Notes: a model not told the origin generated them from the sequence alone. A stretch of 64,000 nt of DNA from DAHUXN01 sp963729815 (GCA_963729815.1 CAVSPU010000007.1:1-64000); one strand, 5' to 3'; positions 51,798-61,102 are shown, counted from the first letter of the stretch. Program-made: numbers and translations.

Positions 51798-53264
51798 ATG
51801 AAGAGACTTGCCGCTTATTCCGTGTTGGCTGGGGTTGTTTTGTGCGCCACGGCATGGCCGCTGGTCGCGCAGGATGCGAGCACGCTCGCGCCGGGCGTGC
51901 GCGAATTCGTGAAGGTCAGCGCGCCGGTGATTGCGCTTACGCACGCACGCGTGATTGACGGCACGGGCTCGCCCGCGCGGACGGATCAGACGATCGTGAT
52001 TTCGGGAGGCAAGATTCAATTCATCGGCGATTCAGCCAGCGCTGCCGTGCCCTCTGGCGCTCAAGTTCTCGACCTTTCCGGCAAGACCGTCATTCCCGGC
52101 CTTGTCGGCATGCACGAGCACATGTTCTATCCCGCCGGAGGCTCATCCACCAGCCACGACGGTGTTGCACTCTACAATGAAATGGGTTTTAGTTTTCCGC
52201 GCCTGTATCTCGCTTGCGGCGTTACATCGCTGCGCACCACCGGAAGCATTCAGTCGTACACCGATCTCGAGTTGAAAAAGTTGATCGATTCCGGAAAACT
52301 TGCCGGCCCCACAATCCACGTTACCGGCCCATATCTCGAAGGCCCCGGCTCGTTCACTCCGAACATGCACGAGCTCACGGGGCCAGATGATGCCCGCAAG
52401 ACTGTTGATTACTGGGCCGACGAGGGCGTCACTTCGTTCAAGGCTTACATGCACATTACGCGCGCCGAACTCGCCGCAGCGGTCGAGGCGGCCCACAAGC
52501 GCAATCTGAAAATCACCGGTCACCTGTGCTCCATCGGCTTCAAAGAAGCCGCCGCCATCGGTATCGATAATCTCGAACACGGCCTTATGGTCGACACCGA
52601 ATTCGATCCTGGCAAAACTCCTGACGTTTGCCCGTCGCAGCAACTGACCGCGCAGACGCTCGCGGGGATTGATATCGAAGGCGCGCCGATGCAGGAAACG
52701 ATTCGCGACCTCGTGGCGCATCACGTCGCCGTTACCTCGACCATGAACATTTTCGAAACTTTTGTCCCAAATCAGCCGCCGCTCGAACGCCGCGTCATCG
52801 ACGCCATGCTTCCCGAAGCTGCGATAGACTATTTCACAGGCCGATCTTTGATCGCCGAGAGAACCAATTCTCCGTGGCCCGCATTACTCAAGAATGAAAT
52901 GCAATTCGAGCGTGATTTCGTCAAAGCCGGCGGCCTTCTCCTCGCTGGTGAAGACCCGACCGGTTACGGTGGCGTTCTGGCTGGCTTCGGAGATCAGCGC
53001 GAGATGGAGCTTCTGGTGCAGGCCGGCTTCACGCCCGCGGAAGCGATACATATCTACACGGAAAATGGAGCGCGCTTTTTGGGCGAAGACGATCACATCG
53101 GAACACTGACCGCAGGCAAGAACGCCGATCTCGCCGTGATCGACGGCGACCCATCCGCGAAAATCGACGATATCGAAAAGACCGAGCTCGTTTTCAAAAA
53201 CGGGATTGGCTACGACTCCGCGAAATTGATCGAGTCGGTTCGCGGAACCGTGGGCCTGCACTGA
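51798..53264 (+). CDS. Amidohydrolase family protein, exported
   Basis: Metal-dependent hydrolase of 488 residues with a signal peptide (LAAYSVLAGVVLCATAWPLV). Typical of the imidazolonepropionase-like/prolidase-like exported amidohydrolases: composite beta domain (VIALTHARVIDGTG), first metal motif VIPGLVGMHEHMFY, a Lys in TSFKAYMHI that may be carboxylated, His in ITGHLCS and NLEHGLM, the Asp in LAGEDPTGYGG, and the C-terminal TAGKNADLAVIDGDP. It probably hydrolyses peptides or cyclic amides in the periplasm; the substrate is unknown. AAAGGAT precedes the ATG. Confidence 0.9.
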   Translation: MKRLAAYSVLAGVVLCATAWPLVAQDASTLAPGVREFVKVSAPVIALTHARVIDGTGSPARTDQTIVISGGKIQFIGDSASAAVPSGAQVLDLSGKTVIPGLVGMHEHMFYPAGGSSTSHDGVALYNEMGFSFPRLYLACGVTSLRTTGSIQSYTDLELKKLIDSGKLAGPTIHVTGPYLEGPGSFTPNMHELTGPDDARKTVDYWADEGVTSFKAYMHITRAELAAAVEAAHKRNLKITGHLCSIGFKEAAAIGIDNLEHGLMVDTEFDPGKTPDVCPSQQLTAQTLAGIDIEGAPMQETIRDLVAHHVAVTSTMNIFETFVPNQPPLERRVIDAMLPEAAIDYFTGRSLIAERTNSPWPALLKNEMQFERDFVKAGGLLLAGEDPTGYGGVLAGFGDQREMELLVQAGFTPAEAIHIYTENGARFLGEDDHIGTLTAGKNADLAVIDGDPSAKIDDIEKTELVFKNGIGYDSAKLIESVRGTVGLH

Positions 53265-53335
53265 TTTGAGCACCGCATAGTTTCGTCACCGCCGCTCCAC
53301 ACGGCCGAATTCAATCCGCCAAAAGGGGGAACCGC

Positions 53336-53989
53336 ATGCAACGCTTTCCATCGAGGCATCGGGATTGCCGCACTGCGCCATGGCGCTTCGTGTGTTTCAT
53401 CACGCTTGCGCTAGGTACGTGCGGCGGCGCCGCAGCGCAAAGCCAGGCGCAGGGCCAAGTTGAAGTATCGTCGCAAGCAACTCCGCAGACGTCTTCCTCG
53501 AAGAAGGGCTATGCGGGGCGGTTGCTTTTCGGCGAAGGATTTATTCGCGGGTACACGGACTTCGAAATTGCTCCGCCGCACAACGAGCCGGACCTTGGCC
53601 GGTGCAACCAGCCGCAACCGACATGCTCCGCGTTCGCGCGGTACATCATGGGTGGCTACCTGGAAATTCAGCCGTTTGCGCGGACGCCATTGCGGCACGC
53701 GTATTTGTTCATTCAGCCGAATTTTTTCTTCGGCGACAACATACCTCAGGTCAAATACACGTACTCGATGGCTCCGCTCGCGGTGGAGCGCACGATGGGG
53801 CTGGCGATCGCGCTGCCAAAGCACTTCGAGCTGCGCATCACGAACCACGGGGTTACATCGTTCAGCCCATTCGATAAGAGCCTGGGCATGTTCGATTCAG
53901 GCCCGAACAAGGAGCCGCTTGGAATTTACAACACGGTCGGCGTCCGCTGGTATTTCGGCGGCTACGCCCATTCGAGCTCGTCGTGGTAA
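53336..53989 (+). CDS. Hypothetical exported, probably outer-membrane, protein
   Basis: 217 residues; no family recognised. After a signal peptide (FVCFITLALGTCGGAAAQ) and a Gln/Ser-rich linker come alternating beta strands rich in aromatics (LLFGEGFIRGYTDFEIAP, HAYLFIQPNFFFGDNI) ending in NTVGVRWYFGGYAHSSSSW. The terminal aromatic residue and strand pattern suggest a small outer-membrane barrel. GGGGGA lies before the ATG. Confidence 0.65.
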   Translation: MQRFPSRHRDCRTAPWRFVCFITLALGTCGGAAAQSQAQGQVEVSSQATPQTSSSKKGYAGRLLFGEGFIRGYTDFEIAPPHNEPDLGRCNQPQPTCSAFARYIMGGYLEIQPFARTPLRHAYLFIQPNFFFGDNIPQVKYTYSMAPLAVERTMGLAIALPKHFELRITNHGVTSFSPFDKSLGMFDSGPNKEPLGIYNTVGVRWYFGGYAHSSSSW

Positions 53990-54082
53990 ATCGCGAAGCA
54001 GGCAGCGCAAGGAGCTGAGATCGCGTATGTTGCCCGGCGCTGCGATGTGACGCATAATCCGAAATTCGCCGAAAGGACAAAC

Positions 54083-55102
54083 ATGAGCATTGCGGGCCAG
54101 ACACCTCGTCCCACCCCGGAGCGAATTTTTCAATCGCTGAATGGATATCAACTGACGGCGGCCCTGAAAGCTGGAATCGAGCTCGAGATTTTCACCGCCG
54201 TTGGTGGAGGAGCGGATATGGTGAGGGCGATTGCGTCGCGCTGCCAGGCTTCGGAGCGAGGAGTGCGCATTCTGTGTGATTACCTCGTTGTGCACGGCTT
54301 CTTGACGAAGAGCGGCGACCGCTATGCGCTGGCGCCTGACGCTGCGGCGTTTCTCGATCGCCGTTCCCATACGTATGTCGGCTCGTGCGCCAATTTCATC
54401 GCATCGCCGTTCCTACAGGACGAATTCCGGAAGCTCACGGATGCCGTGCGCAAGGGCGGCACCGTGATGGAGAACGAGGGCTCGCTTGCCGCCGATCATC
54501 CCATGTGGGTGGAATTTGCACGGTCGATGGCTCCGTTGCAAGCGCTCATGGCGGAAGTGGTTGCGAATTTGGTTTCGGCGGATTCCGGTGCGAAGTGCAA
54601 GGTGCTTGATGTCGCCGCGGGCCACGGAATGTTCGGCGTCACGCTGGCGCGGCACAATCCGAACGCGGAAATTTATGCCGTCGATTGGCCCGGCGTTCTG
54701 GAAGTCGCCAAAGAAAACGCGCAAAAGGCGGGCGTCTCTCCGCGATTCCACACGATCGCCGGCGACGCGTTTCAAGTCGAGTTGGGCTCAGAATACGATC
54801 TCGTTCTGCTGACGAATTTTCTGCATCACTGTGATGCGGCGTCGATCGAGAGATTCATGCGCAAAGTGCATGCGGCGCTCAAGCCGGGCGGCCGTGCCGT
54901 GACTCTCGAGTTCGTTCCTAATGACGACCGCATTTCGCCGCCGGTTCCGGCGGCTTTTGGGGTCATCGTGCTGACAACGACTCCTGCGGGAGAAGCTTAC
55001 ACGTTCGCGGAATACGAACAGATGTTTCGCAAGGCCGGATTTGCGTCGAACGAACTGCACGTCCTGCCTTCGACGCAAAGCGTGATCGTTTCCAAGAAAT
55101 AG
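54083..55102 (+). CDS. SAM-dependent O-methyltransferase-like protein
   Basis: Class I methyltransferase of 339 residues with an N-terminal winged-helix dimerisation domain (FQSLNGYQLTAALKAGIELE, then RGVRILCDYLVVHGFL), as in plant-type and polyketide O-methyltransferases. The SAM site is VLDVAAGHGMFGVTLA (motif I), then AVDWPGVLEVA and LLTNFLHHCD. No biosynthetic cluster is adjacent, so the substrate is unknown. AAAGGA lies seven bases before ATG 54083, which is chosen over an upstream Met. Confidence 0.88.
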   Translation: MSIAGQTPRPTPERIFQSLNGYQLTAALKAGIELEIFTAVGGGADMVRAIASRCQASERGVRILCDYLVVHGFLTKSGDRYALAPDAAAFLDRRSHTYVGSCANFIASPFLQDEFRKLTDAVRKGGTVMENEGSLAADHPMWVEFARSMAPLQALMAEVVANLVSADSGAKCKVLDVAAGHGMFGVTLARHNPNAEIYAVDWPGVLEVAKENAQKAGVSPRFHTIAGDAFQVELGSEYDLVLLTNFLHHCDAASIERFMRKVHAALKPGGRAVTLEFVPNDDRISPPVPAAFGVIVLTTTPAGEAYTFAEYEQMFRKAGFASNELHVLPSTQSVIVSKK

Positions 55103-55155
55103 TTGAGATGGGCTGACGCCACGCGCGGTCCTTTACTCGAAGAGCGGGCCTAGGA

Positions 55156-57651
55156 TCAGGATTTTCCCGTGCCGAAAGCGAGCGCGAGCAGCGTTTTCTG
55201 CTCCATTTCATGGGCCTTCGCGGAGCCGGTTGCGGGGCTCGCGCTGCCGGAGCGTTTCACGGAGCGCAACGGACGGCCGCGCAGGACACGCATGAGGCGC
55301 GGCATGACGAAATTGAGCGCGCCCATGTTGGCCGGTTCTTCTTGAACCCAGACGAAATCGTGCGCTGCCGAGTATGCGGCGAGCGCCGATTCGAGGTCTT
55401 TTTCGGGAAACGGATACATTTGTTCCAGGAAAACGATCGCGGTGGAGGCGTCCTGCCGGCGTTTTCGTTCCGCAGCCAGCTCGTGGCCGATTTTGCCCGT
55501 GCACAAGAGGACGCGCTCGGCCTGCGACGCTTCTTTTTGCATTTGGCGATCGGGCAGGACGGTCTGGAATCGCGGCTCGGAAAAATCGGCAATCGGCGAG
55601 GAAGCAGCCGGATGCCGCAACATGCTCTTGGGCGTGAAGACGACGAGCGGTTTTCGCCAGCGCCGCAGCGCCTGGCGACGCAACAAATGAAAATACTGCG
55701 CGGCGTTTGACGGCTGGCAGATCTGAATGTTGTCTCGCGCCGCGAGCTGCAAATAGCGCTCGATGCGGGCGCTGGAATGCTCCGGCCCCTGCCCTTCATA
55801 GCCGTGCGGCAACAGAAGAACCAGCCCCGAGAGCAAGTTCCACTTGTCTTCGCCGGCCGCGACGAATTGATCGATGACGACCTGCGCTCCATTCGCAAAA
55901 TCGCCGAACTGCGCTTCCCAGAGCACGAGCGCCTCCGGGTAATCGCGACTGAACCCGTATTCGAATCCCATCACGCCCGCTTCGGAAAGGGCCGTGCTGT
56001 AAACCTCGAATCGCGCCTGATCGGGCGAGAGGTTCGCGAGCGGGATGAATTCCTTTTCCGTTTGCGTATCGATGAGCACGGCGTGGCGCTGATTAAATGT
56101 GCCGCGCTTGCTGTCTTCTCCGCTCAGGCGCACCGGCGTGCCCTCCATCAGCAGGGAACCGAAAGCGAGAGCTTCGGCCATTCCGTAGTCGACTGCGCTT
56201 TTCCCGGCGCCCATCGCCGCGCGTTGCTCGAGCAACTTCTTCACTTTGGGATGAATGGCGAAGCCTTGCGGATACGACGTCAGCTTCGTGGTGATTTCTT
56301 GCAGTTTGCCGGCCGGGAGGCCCGTATCGACTTCGAAATCGGCTTTGTAGCGCCCGCCCTCGTAATTTCGCCAGTAGAGGGGCAGTTGCCGCATGCGGGG
56401 AGTTTTTTCGAGGGTCACCGCATTTTTCTGCGCCTTCTCGAATTCCTGCCGCACTTCCTCGACCGTGCTCGCCGGGTCTGCGCCGGTTTTCTCGGCGTAG
56501 AGCTTCCACAGCGGCGGATGCGCCTGGATCTTGCGGTAGCGCAGAGGCTGCGTGATGGTGGGATCGTCGATTTCGCTGTGGCCGTAGCGGCGATAGCCGA
56601 TCAAGTCGATCAAGACGGGGCTCTGGAAAGCGTAGCGATAGTCGATGGCGATGCGCGCGATGCGCACAACCGCGTCGGGGTCTTCCGCGTTCACATGGAA
56701 AATCGGGATGGGCATGCGCTTCACCAAATCGGAAGCGAATCGCGACGACTGGCACTCAGAAGGCACAGCCGTGAAGCCGATCAAATTATTTACGATGATG
56801 TGTACACTGCCGCCGGCAGAAAATCCGTCGATCATGAGGAAGTTCAGCGTCTCGGCCCAGATGCCCTGGCCCGCAAACGCCGCGTCGCCGTGCATGAGGA
56901 CGGGAAGCACTTCCTTGATGCCGCTTTCGCCGCGGCGCGTTTGCTTGGCGCGGGCGCGGCCCAGCGCCACGGGATCGACCGCTTCCAGGTGGCTCGGATT
57001 GGAAACAAGATGGATGCCGATCGTGCCTCCGCTGCGCGTGGTGTACTCGCCGGTTGCGCCGATGTGATATTTCACGTCGCCGCCGCCCAATTCGCTGCGC
57101 GCGTCGAGTTCTTCAAATCGCGCAAAAACATCTTCGGCCGGCCGCCCGACGATGTGAATCATCACGTTCAGCCGGCCGCGATGGCTCATGCCGAGCACGA
57201 GCTCTTCCGCGCCGTTTTCCGCCGCGGCCTCGAGCATTTCGTCGAGGAGCGGAATCGCAGAGGCGAGGCCCTCGATTGAAAATCGCTTATTGCCCAGATA
57301 GCGGCTCTGGACAACGTGTTCGAACAATTCCGCGCGGACGATGCGCTCGAGAATGCGCGCGCGGTCGGGCTCGGGCGCGGGAGATTCGAGGCGCTCCTGA
57401 ATCCACCGGCGGCGCTGGCCATCGAGAATGTGCATGAACTCAGCGCCAACCGTGCCGCAATAAACTCGGCGCGCTTCGTCGGCTGCTTCGCCGGAGAGCT
57501 GCTCCAATTCCGGAACGGGCTGCGGCTTCAAATCGCCGAGCGGGTCGAGATCGGCTTCGAGATATCCCCAGCGGCGAAACGCGTCGAAAATGGCTTCGCG
57601 TTTTTCGTCTGGCGTCGTGCTTGCTTCGATGACTGCAGATTTGTTTTTCAC
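55156..57651 (-). CDS. sucA: 2-oxoglutarate dehydrogenase E1 component
   Basis: Thiamine-diphosphate-dependent decarboxylase of the 2-oxoglutarate dehydrogenase complex, converting 2-oxoglutarate and lipoyl-E2 to succinyl-dihydrolipoyl-E2 and CO2. Recognised by LGMSHRGRLNVMIHIVG, the diphosphate-binding HGDAAFAGQGIWAETLN with INN-type VNNLIGFTAVP, RRYGHSEIDDP and the transketolase-like C-terminal half (LPHGYEGQGPEHSSARIERY). GTG 57651 has AAGGG seven bases upstream and gives 831 residues. This is about 100 shorter than E. coli SucA; the N-terminal E2-binding segment found there is missing. Genes for E2 and E3 are not in the window. Confidence 0.93.
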   Translation of the reverse strand: MKNKSAVIEASTTPDEKREAIFDAFRRWGYLEADLDPLGDLKPQPVPELEQLSGEAADEARRVYCGTVGAEFMHILDGQRRRWIQERLESPAPEPDRARILERIVRAELFEHVVQSRYLGNKRFSIEGLASAIPLLDEMLEAAAENGAEELVLGMSHRGRLNVMIHIVGRPAEDVFARFEELDARSELGGGDVKYHIGATGEYTTRSGGTIGIHLVSNPSHLEAVDPVALGRARAKQTRRGESGIKEVLPVLMHGDAAFAGQGIWAETLNFLMIDGFSAGGSVHIIVNNLIGFTAVPSECQSSRFASDLVKRMPIPIFHVNAEDPDAVVRIARIAIDYRYAFQSPVLIDLIGYRRYGHSEIDDPTITQPLRYRKIQAHPPLWKLYAEKTGADPASTVEEVRQEFEKAQKNAVTLEKTPRMRQLPLYWRNYEGGRYKADFEVDTGLPAGKLQEITTKLTSYPQGFAIHPKVKKLLEQRAAMGAGKSAVDYGMAEALAFGSLLMEGTPVRLSGEDSKRGTFNQRHAVLIDTQTEKEFIPLANLSPDQARFEVYSTALSEAGVMGFEYGFSRDYPEALVLWEAQFGDFANGAQVVIDQFVAAGEDKWNLLSGLVLLLPHGYEGQGPEHSSARIERYLQLAARDNIQICQPSNAAQYFHLLRRQALRRWRKPLVVFTPKSMLRHPAASSPIADFSEPRFQTVLPDRQMQKEASQAERVLLCTGKIGHELAAERKRRQDASTAIVFLEQMYPFPEKDLESALAAYSAAHDFVWVQEEPANMGALNFVMPRLMRVLRGRPLRSVKRSGSASPATGSAKAHEMEQKTLLALAFGTGKS

Positions 57652-57706
57652 TTCTGGTCCCTTTTGAAATTGGAATGAACGACGATATATCGAAATCTGA
57701 GTGCTT

Positions 57707-58279
57707 CTACGCCGCAGGCCACGCTCCCAGCATTTTTCGCAGCAGAACCAATTGGCCGAGGTGATATGCGTTATGGTCCGCCACGAGCAATGCTTCGCGC
57801 AGGATCGTTTGGCCGTCGCCATGAGGAATGCGCGCGAAAAGATCCGTCTTCTGGTTGCTCACCAGCTCTTTCATTTCTCGCAAGTCGCGATCAAAGGCCT
57901 TTACGCTGGTCTCCCAGGCGATGTTGCTCGGAGGCATTTCCGATGTAGGCCAATAGCCCTCGGGAAATTTTGGCGAGACGTGTTTCGGGTTGCGCGAAAA
58001 TTCCAGGATGTCCCACTGCGCGATGCGCAGATGCTCGAGCAATTGCCATGCCGTGTGCGGCGCATCGGCAACGCGAATCCCGCGCTTCGCTTCGGGCATA
58101 TCCGCGAATGCCGCGCGGTGATCGGCGTGCGCCTGGCCGCCTTCGAGCAACTTGACGATCTGCGCCCGCAGCGCCTGATCGTTCACCGAATGCGCCGAGG
58201 CTTGCCCGGTGGCACGTTTTGGCGGCGACGCTTTTGCGTGGCGCGCGCTTTTCTTCTTTGTGCGTTGATTGCGTTTCAT
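57707..58279 (-). CDS. DinB family protein
   Basis: Four-helix-bundle DinB/YfiT-like protein of 190 residues. Metal-binding His residues appear in HTAWQLLEHLRIAQWD and LLVADHNAYHLGQLVLL. The first 30 residues are very basic (KRNQRTKKKSARHAKASPPK) and probably unstructured. These proteins are often metal-dependent thiol transferases (for example with bacillithiol or mycothiol); the substrate here is unknown. It lies 55 bases upstream of the sucA start on the same strand. Confidence 0.87.
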   Translation of the reverse strand: MKRNQRTKKKSARHAKASPPKRATGQASAHSVNDQALRAQIVKLLEGGQAHADHRAAFADMPEAKRGIRVADAPHTAWQLLEHLRIAQWDILEFSRNPKHVSPKFPEGYWPTSEMPPSNIAWETSVKAFDRDLREMKELVSNQKTDLFARIPHGDGQTILREALLVADHNAYHLGQLVLLRKMLGAWPAA

Positions 58280-58335
58280 CAGTTTATTTTAGGACGCCGC
58301 GACGTGCGGGTCAACGAAGGGGTCTTTTGCGTAGT

Positions 58336-58391
58336 GGGTCAGTTTGAATTTTGACTCCTTGTATCACGATCAAGAAAATTCAAACTGATCC
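58336..58391. repeat. 56-bp inverted-repeat element (copy 3)
   Basis: Arms GGGTCAGTTTGAATTT and AAATTCAAACTGATCC around TTGTATCACGATC, nearly identical to the copies at 38702 and 38914, about 20 kb away. It lies between the divergent DinB and aminotransferase genes. Confidence 0.85.
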
Positions 58392-58505
58392 ACCACCGTC
58401 TTTTGAGCATTTTATGATGCCACTTCGCTTGCGTGGGGTGCTCGCCGGGTGGATAATCCCGCCAGCAATTTTAGCGCGCGAGTCGAAGGCTAAACGGAGG
58501 GTGCG

Positions 58506-59666
58506 ATGGCGGAAGAAAATGCAGGAAGCAAAGTTTCGCGGCGGCAATTCGGAAAATCCATCGGGGCGATGCTGGCGGCTGCGTATGTCTCGCCGAAATT
58601 GATTCAAGGCGTCGCGGGCGGGCGGCTCAAGGGCTTTTCCCGCGCGGATGCAATCCTGATCAACTCCAACGAGAATCCCTATGGCCCCTCGGCGCACGCC
58701 ATCGCCGCCATTACGGGCTCGGAAGGTGTTGCCTGCCGCTATCCGGACGATCTCTACGGGCGCACGGTCAAGGCGGTTGCCGCGTTGCACAAAGTGGAGA
58801 CGGAAAATGTTGTCCTCGGCTGCGGTTCCACGGAAATTCTGCGGGTTTGCGACGCGGCGTTTGTCGGCCCGGACAAGAATTTAGTTGTTGCCGAGCCAAC
58901 GTTTGAGGCCGTGACGTACTACGCCGAGGTTTCGCGCGCCAATGCGGTGAAGGTTCCGCTGACTTCGGATTTTCGGCACGATTTACCCGCGATGGCCAAT
59001 GCGTGCAACGCCAACAACACGGGCCTGGTCTACTTCTGCAATCCCAATAATCCCACGGCCACGATCAACACGAGCGACGAATTCGCCGATTTCATCCAGC
59101 GCGTGCCGGCCACGACGTACGTGCTCGTCGATGAGGCCTACTTCCACTTTGTCGAAGACCCCAAGTATGCGAGCGTCACGGACCTGATTCCGAAGCATCC
59201 GAACCTGATCATGACGCGGACATTTTCGAAAGTGTATGGCATGGCGGGAATGCGGCTGGGCTACGCGGTCGGGCAGAAGGAAACGATCGACGCGATGCGG
59301 CGCGAACTGCTTTTCGATAATGGCAATGCCGCGGTGCTCGCGGCCGCCACAGCGAGCCTCGCCGATCCGGAAATTGTGCCGACGAACAAGAAGCGTCTCA
59401 ACGATACGCGGAAGTGGGTGATGAGCGAGCTGACGAAAGACGGCCATCACGTGCTTCCTTCGGAAGCGAATTTCTTCATGGTCGAGATTGGCAGCGACGT
59501 CACGCCGGTGATCGCGGCGTTCCGCGAGAGGAAAATCCTCGTGGGACGCAAGTTCCCGTCGATGGGGACATATCTGCGCGTGTCGGTGGGGAAGCCGGAA
59601 GAGATGCGCGCGTTCCTGGCGGCGTTTCGCGAAATCGTGCCCGCGCAAAAATCGGCTGCGGCATAG
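58506..59666 (+). CDS. Tat-exported HisC-like aminotransferase
   Basis: Fold-type I PLP aminotransferase of 386 residues, closest to histidinol-phosphate aminotransferases. INSNENPYGPS, the phosphate loop GCGSTEILRVC, NPNNPTATI, VDEAYFHFVED and the Schiff-base Lys in TFSKVYGMAGMRLGYA are all present. Unlike cytosolic HisC it opens with a Tat signal (KVSRRQFGKSIGAMLAAAY), so it is probably exported with its cofactor bound, which argues against a role in His biosynthesis. GGAGG lies six bases before the ATG. A second Tat-exported PLP enzyme lies at 15548-16831. Confidence 0.88.
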   Translation: MAEENAGSKVSRRQFGKSIGAMLAAAYVSPKLIQGVAGGRLKGFSRADAILINSNENPYGPSAHAIAAITGSEGVACRYPDDLYGRTVKAVAALHKVETENVVLGCGSTEILRVCDAAFVGPDKNLVVAEPTFEAVTYYAEVSRANAVKVPLTSDFRHDLPAMANACNANNTGLVYFCNPNNPTATINTSDEFADFIQRVPATTYVLVDEAYFHFVEDPKYASVTDLIPKHPNLIMTRTFSKVYGMAGMRLGYAVGQKETIDAMRRELLFDNGNAAVLAAATASLADPEIVPTNKKRLNDTRKWVMSELTKDGHHVLPSEANFFMVEIGSDVTPVIAAFRERKILVGRKFPSMGTYLRVSVGKPEEMRAFLAAFREIVPAQKSAAA

Positions 59667-59716
59667 TTCTCTTTCATTCGTGGACAACATAAATCGTCTC
59701 AACTGCCGAAAAAAAG

Positions 59717-59944
59717 ATGAAGGATAAACGTTCCGCCGGCCGTGTACTTCGGAGACTGGGGTACGTTTGGATCTTTGGCCTCTTAGTATTTCTTCTTTCC
59801 GGCGGACCGGAGAGTGAACCTGTGTACGTGACGGCACTGTGCCTCATCTGGAGTGGGTTCCTAATTTGGATAACATTCAGATCGGCTAGGAAGATGGAGC
59901 AACGGGCTCGCGAGGGTTCTCCGAATAACGTGATGCACCCTTAA
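59717..59944 (+). CDS. Small two-helix membrane protein
   Basis: 75 residues with a basic start (KDKRSAGRVLRR) and hydrophobic segments at about 15-30 and 37-55, followed by a charged tail. No family recognised and no strong ribosome site, but base composition and start context are acceptable. It follows the HisC-like gene by 50 bases. Confidence 0.5.
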   Translation: MKDKRSAGRVLRRLGYVWIFGLLVFLLSGGPESEPVYVTALCLIWSGFLIWITFRSARKMEQRAREGSPNNVMHP

Positions 59945-60077
59945 ACGAAAATCGCCTCCGCAAGGTGTGACCGGCCGGAACGAAGGCGCAAGGAAGCAAA
60001 CTCCCGCCGCGCGAGGAGGGGCTCCTCGTCCGCTTAATTCCCGATTCGGCAATTCCGCGCGAGTGAGCGAACTACTT

Positions 60078-60404
60078 CTAATCCCCGGCAGCTTCGGCCG
60101 CGGCTCCGCCGACCGACCGACGCTGCTGGAAACACTCGCGACAATAGACCGGCCGCCCTTGCGTGGGCTTGAACGGCACGGTCGTTTCCTTGCCGCATTG
60201 CGAACAGACGGTCTTGGTTTCGACGCGCTGGGTGCTCGCCGGAGCCGGACCGCTCGAACTTTGACCGCGAACCGACTTGCAAGTCTTGCACCGCTTCGGT
60301 TCGTTCTTGAAACCCTTGTCGGCGAAAAACATCTGCTCGCCCGCCGTGAAAACAAACTCCGAACCACATTCCGAGCACTTCAGAACCTTATCGTGAAATT
60401 CCAT
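60078..60404 (-). CDS. Zinc-ribbon protein
   Basis: 108 residues with two zinc-ribbon units: CSECGSEFVFTAGEQMFFAD with KRCKTCKSVRG (about residues 9-40), and VCSQCGKETTVPFKP with VYCRECF (about 65-95), each with two CxxC pairs. Family proteins are common in Acidobacteriota and other phyla; role unknown. ATG 60404 is chosen because GGAG lies seven bases before it and the ribbon begins directly after. The S21 gene is 161 bases upstream on the same strand. Confidence 0.85.
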   Translation of the reverse strand: MEFHDKVLKCSECGSEFVFTAGEQMFFADKGFKNEPKRCKTCKSVRGQSSSGPAPASTQRVETKTVCSQCGKETTVPFKPTQGRPVYCRECFQQRRSVGGAAAEAAGD

Positions 60405-60565
60405 GGGCCGCTCCGGGGTGTAGCTGGGACATGTTCGAAAACACGACACCCTGAACCAGATCATGCCGGGATTTGCTGGGACTCCCTGATTTTCCCGCCC
60501 GCCGACTTGAAAGAGACATAACGGAACGAGGCATAAAGGAAACACCCAAGGCTTTGCCGCCTAGC

Positions 60566-60763
60566 CTAATCTATTTCCCGACGCTGTTTTTTTCGGAGGC
60601 GCTTACGCGATAGAGCTTCCTTGGCTCGGCGCTTCTCTCCAGGTTTCATGTAGTAACTGTGCTTCTTGATTTCCTTGATGATGTCTTCCGCCTGGACTTT
60701 GCGTTTGAAACGCCGCAGGGCATTCTCCAAAGATTCGCCCTCTTGAATGACAACTTCCGCCAC
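60566..60763 (-). CDS. rpsU: 30S ribosomal protein S21
   Basis: 65-residue basic protein of the small ribosomal subunit near the anti-Shine-Dalgarno end of 16S rRNA. It matches S21 throughout: AEVVIQEGESLENALRRFKR, then HSYYMKPGEKRRAKEALSRK and a basic tail. Start is GTG 60763 with GGGGGTG about ten bases upstream. A TATAAT box lies about 55 bases upstream. Confidence 0.95.
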   Translation of the reverse strand: MAEVVIQEGESLENALRRFKRKVQAEDIIKEIKKHSYYMKPGEKRRAKEALSRKRLRKKQRREID

Positions 60764-60816
60764 GCAACTTCACCCCCGTTTCAGGACCGTGTTCGAGATA
60801 TGTTACTGGAGTGGGT

Positions 60817-60845
60817 ATTATAGACGATTCCCGCCGCAGGACACA
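60817..60845 (-). promoter_or_regulatory. Predicted rpsU promoter
   Basis: On the minus strand a perfect TATAAT (60817-60822) with a weak -35 TGTGTC 17 bases upstream. A second candidate farther up is TTGACT (60882-60887) with TAAAAC (60859-60864), also spaced 17. The 339-base gap to glgC also serves as its upstream region; nothing else was recognised in it. Confidence 0.45.
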
Positions 60846-61102
60846 TCCTTGACGCGCGGTTTTAGCGGAGGCAACCCGTGAAGTCAAGGATTATATTTTT
60901 GTAGGAGGCCGGCGGTCCTGAAATCGCAAACTTCGCTCTGGAGACCGCGAAATGCGGCGGCTGTAATGACCATCGCGCGGCCGGGCACTGTGTGGACTGA
61001 ATGGCCAGAGCGGTGCCAGTTGCTCGCGAGATTTGCATTTCGTGGGTTCGGACGCCAGATGTTGTTAGAATGTGCTGGCCAGTTCCTGGCGGGAACAACG
61101 CA

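Noticed and set aside
55777..57279. 500-codon plus-strand frame inside sucA
   Set aside because: Antisense to conserved SucA motifs; composition (Arg, His, Ala-rich) is that of a mirror frame.
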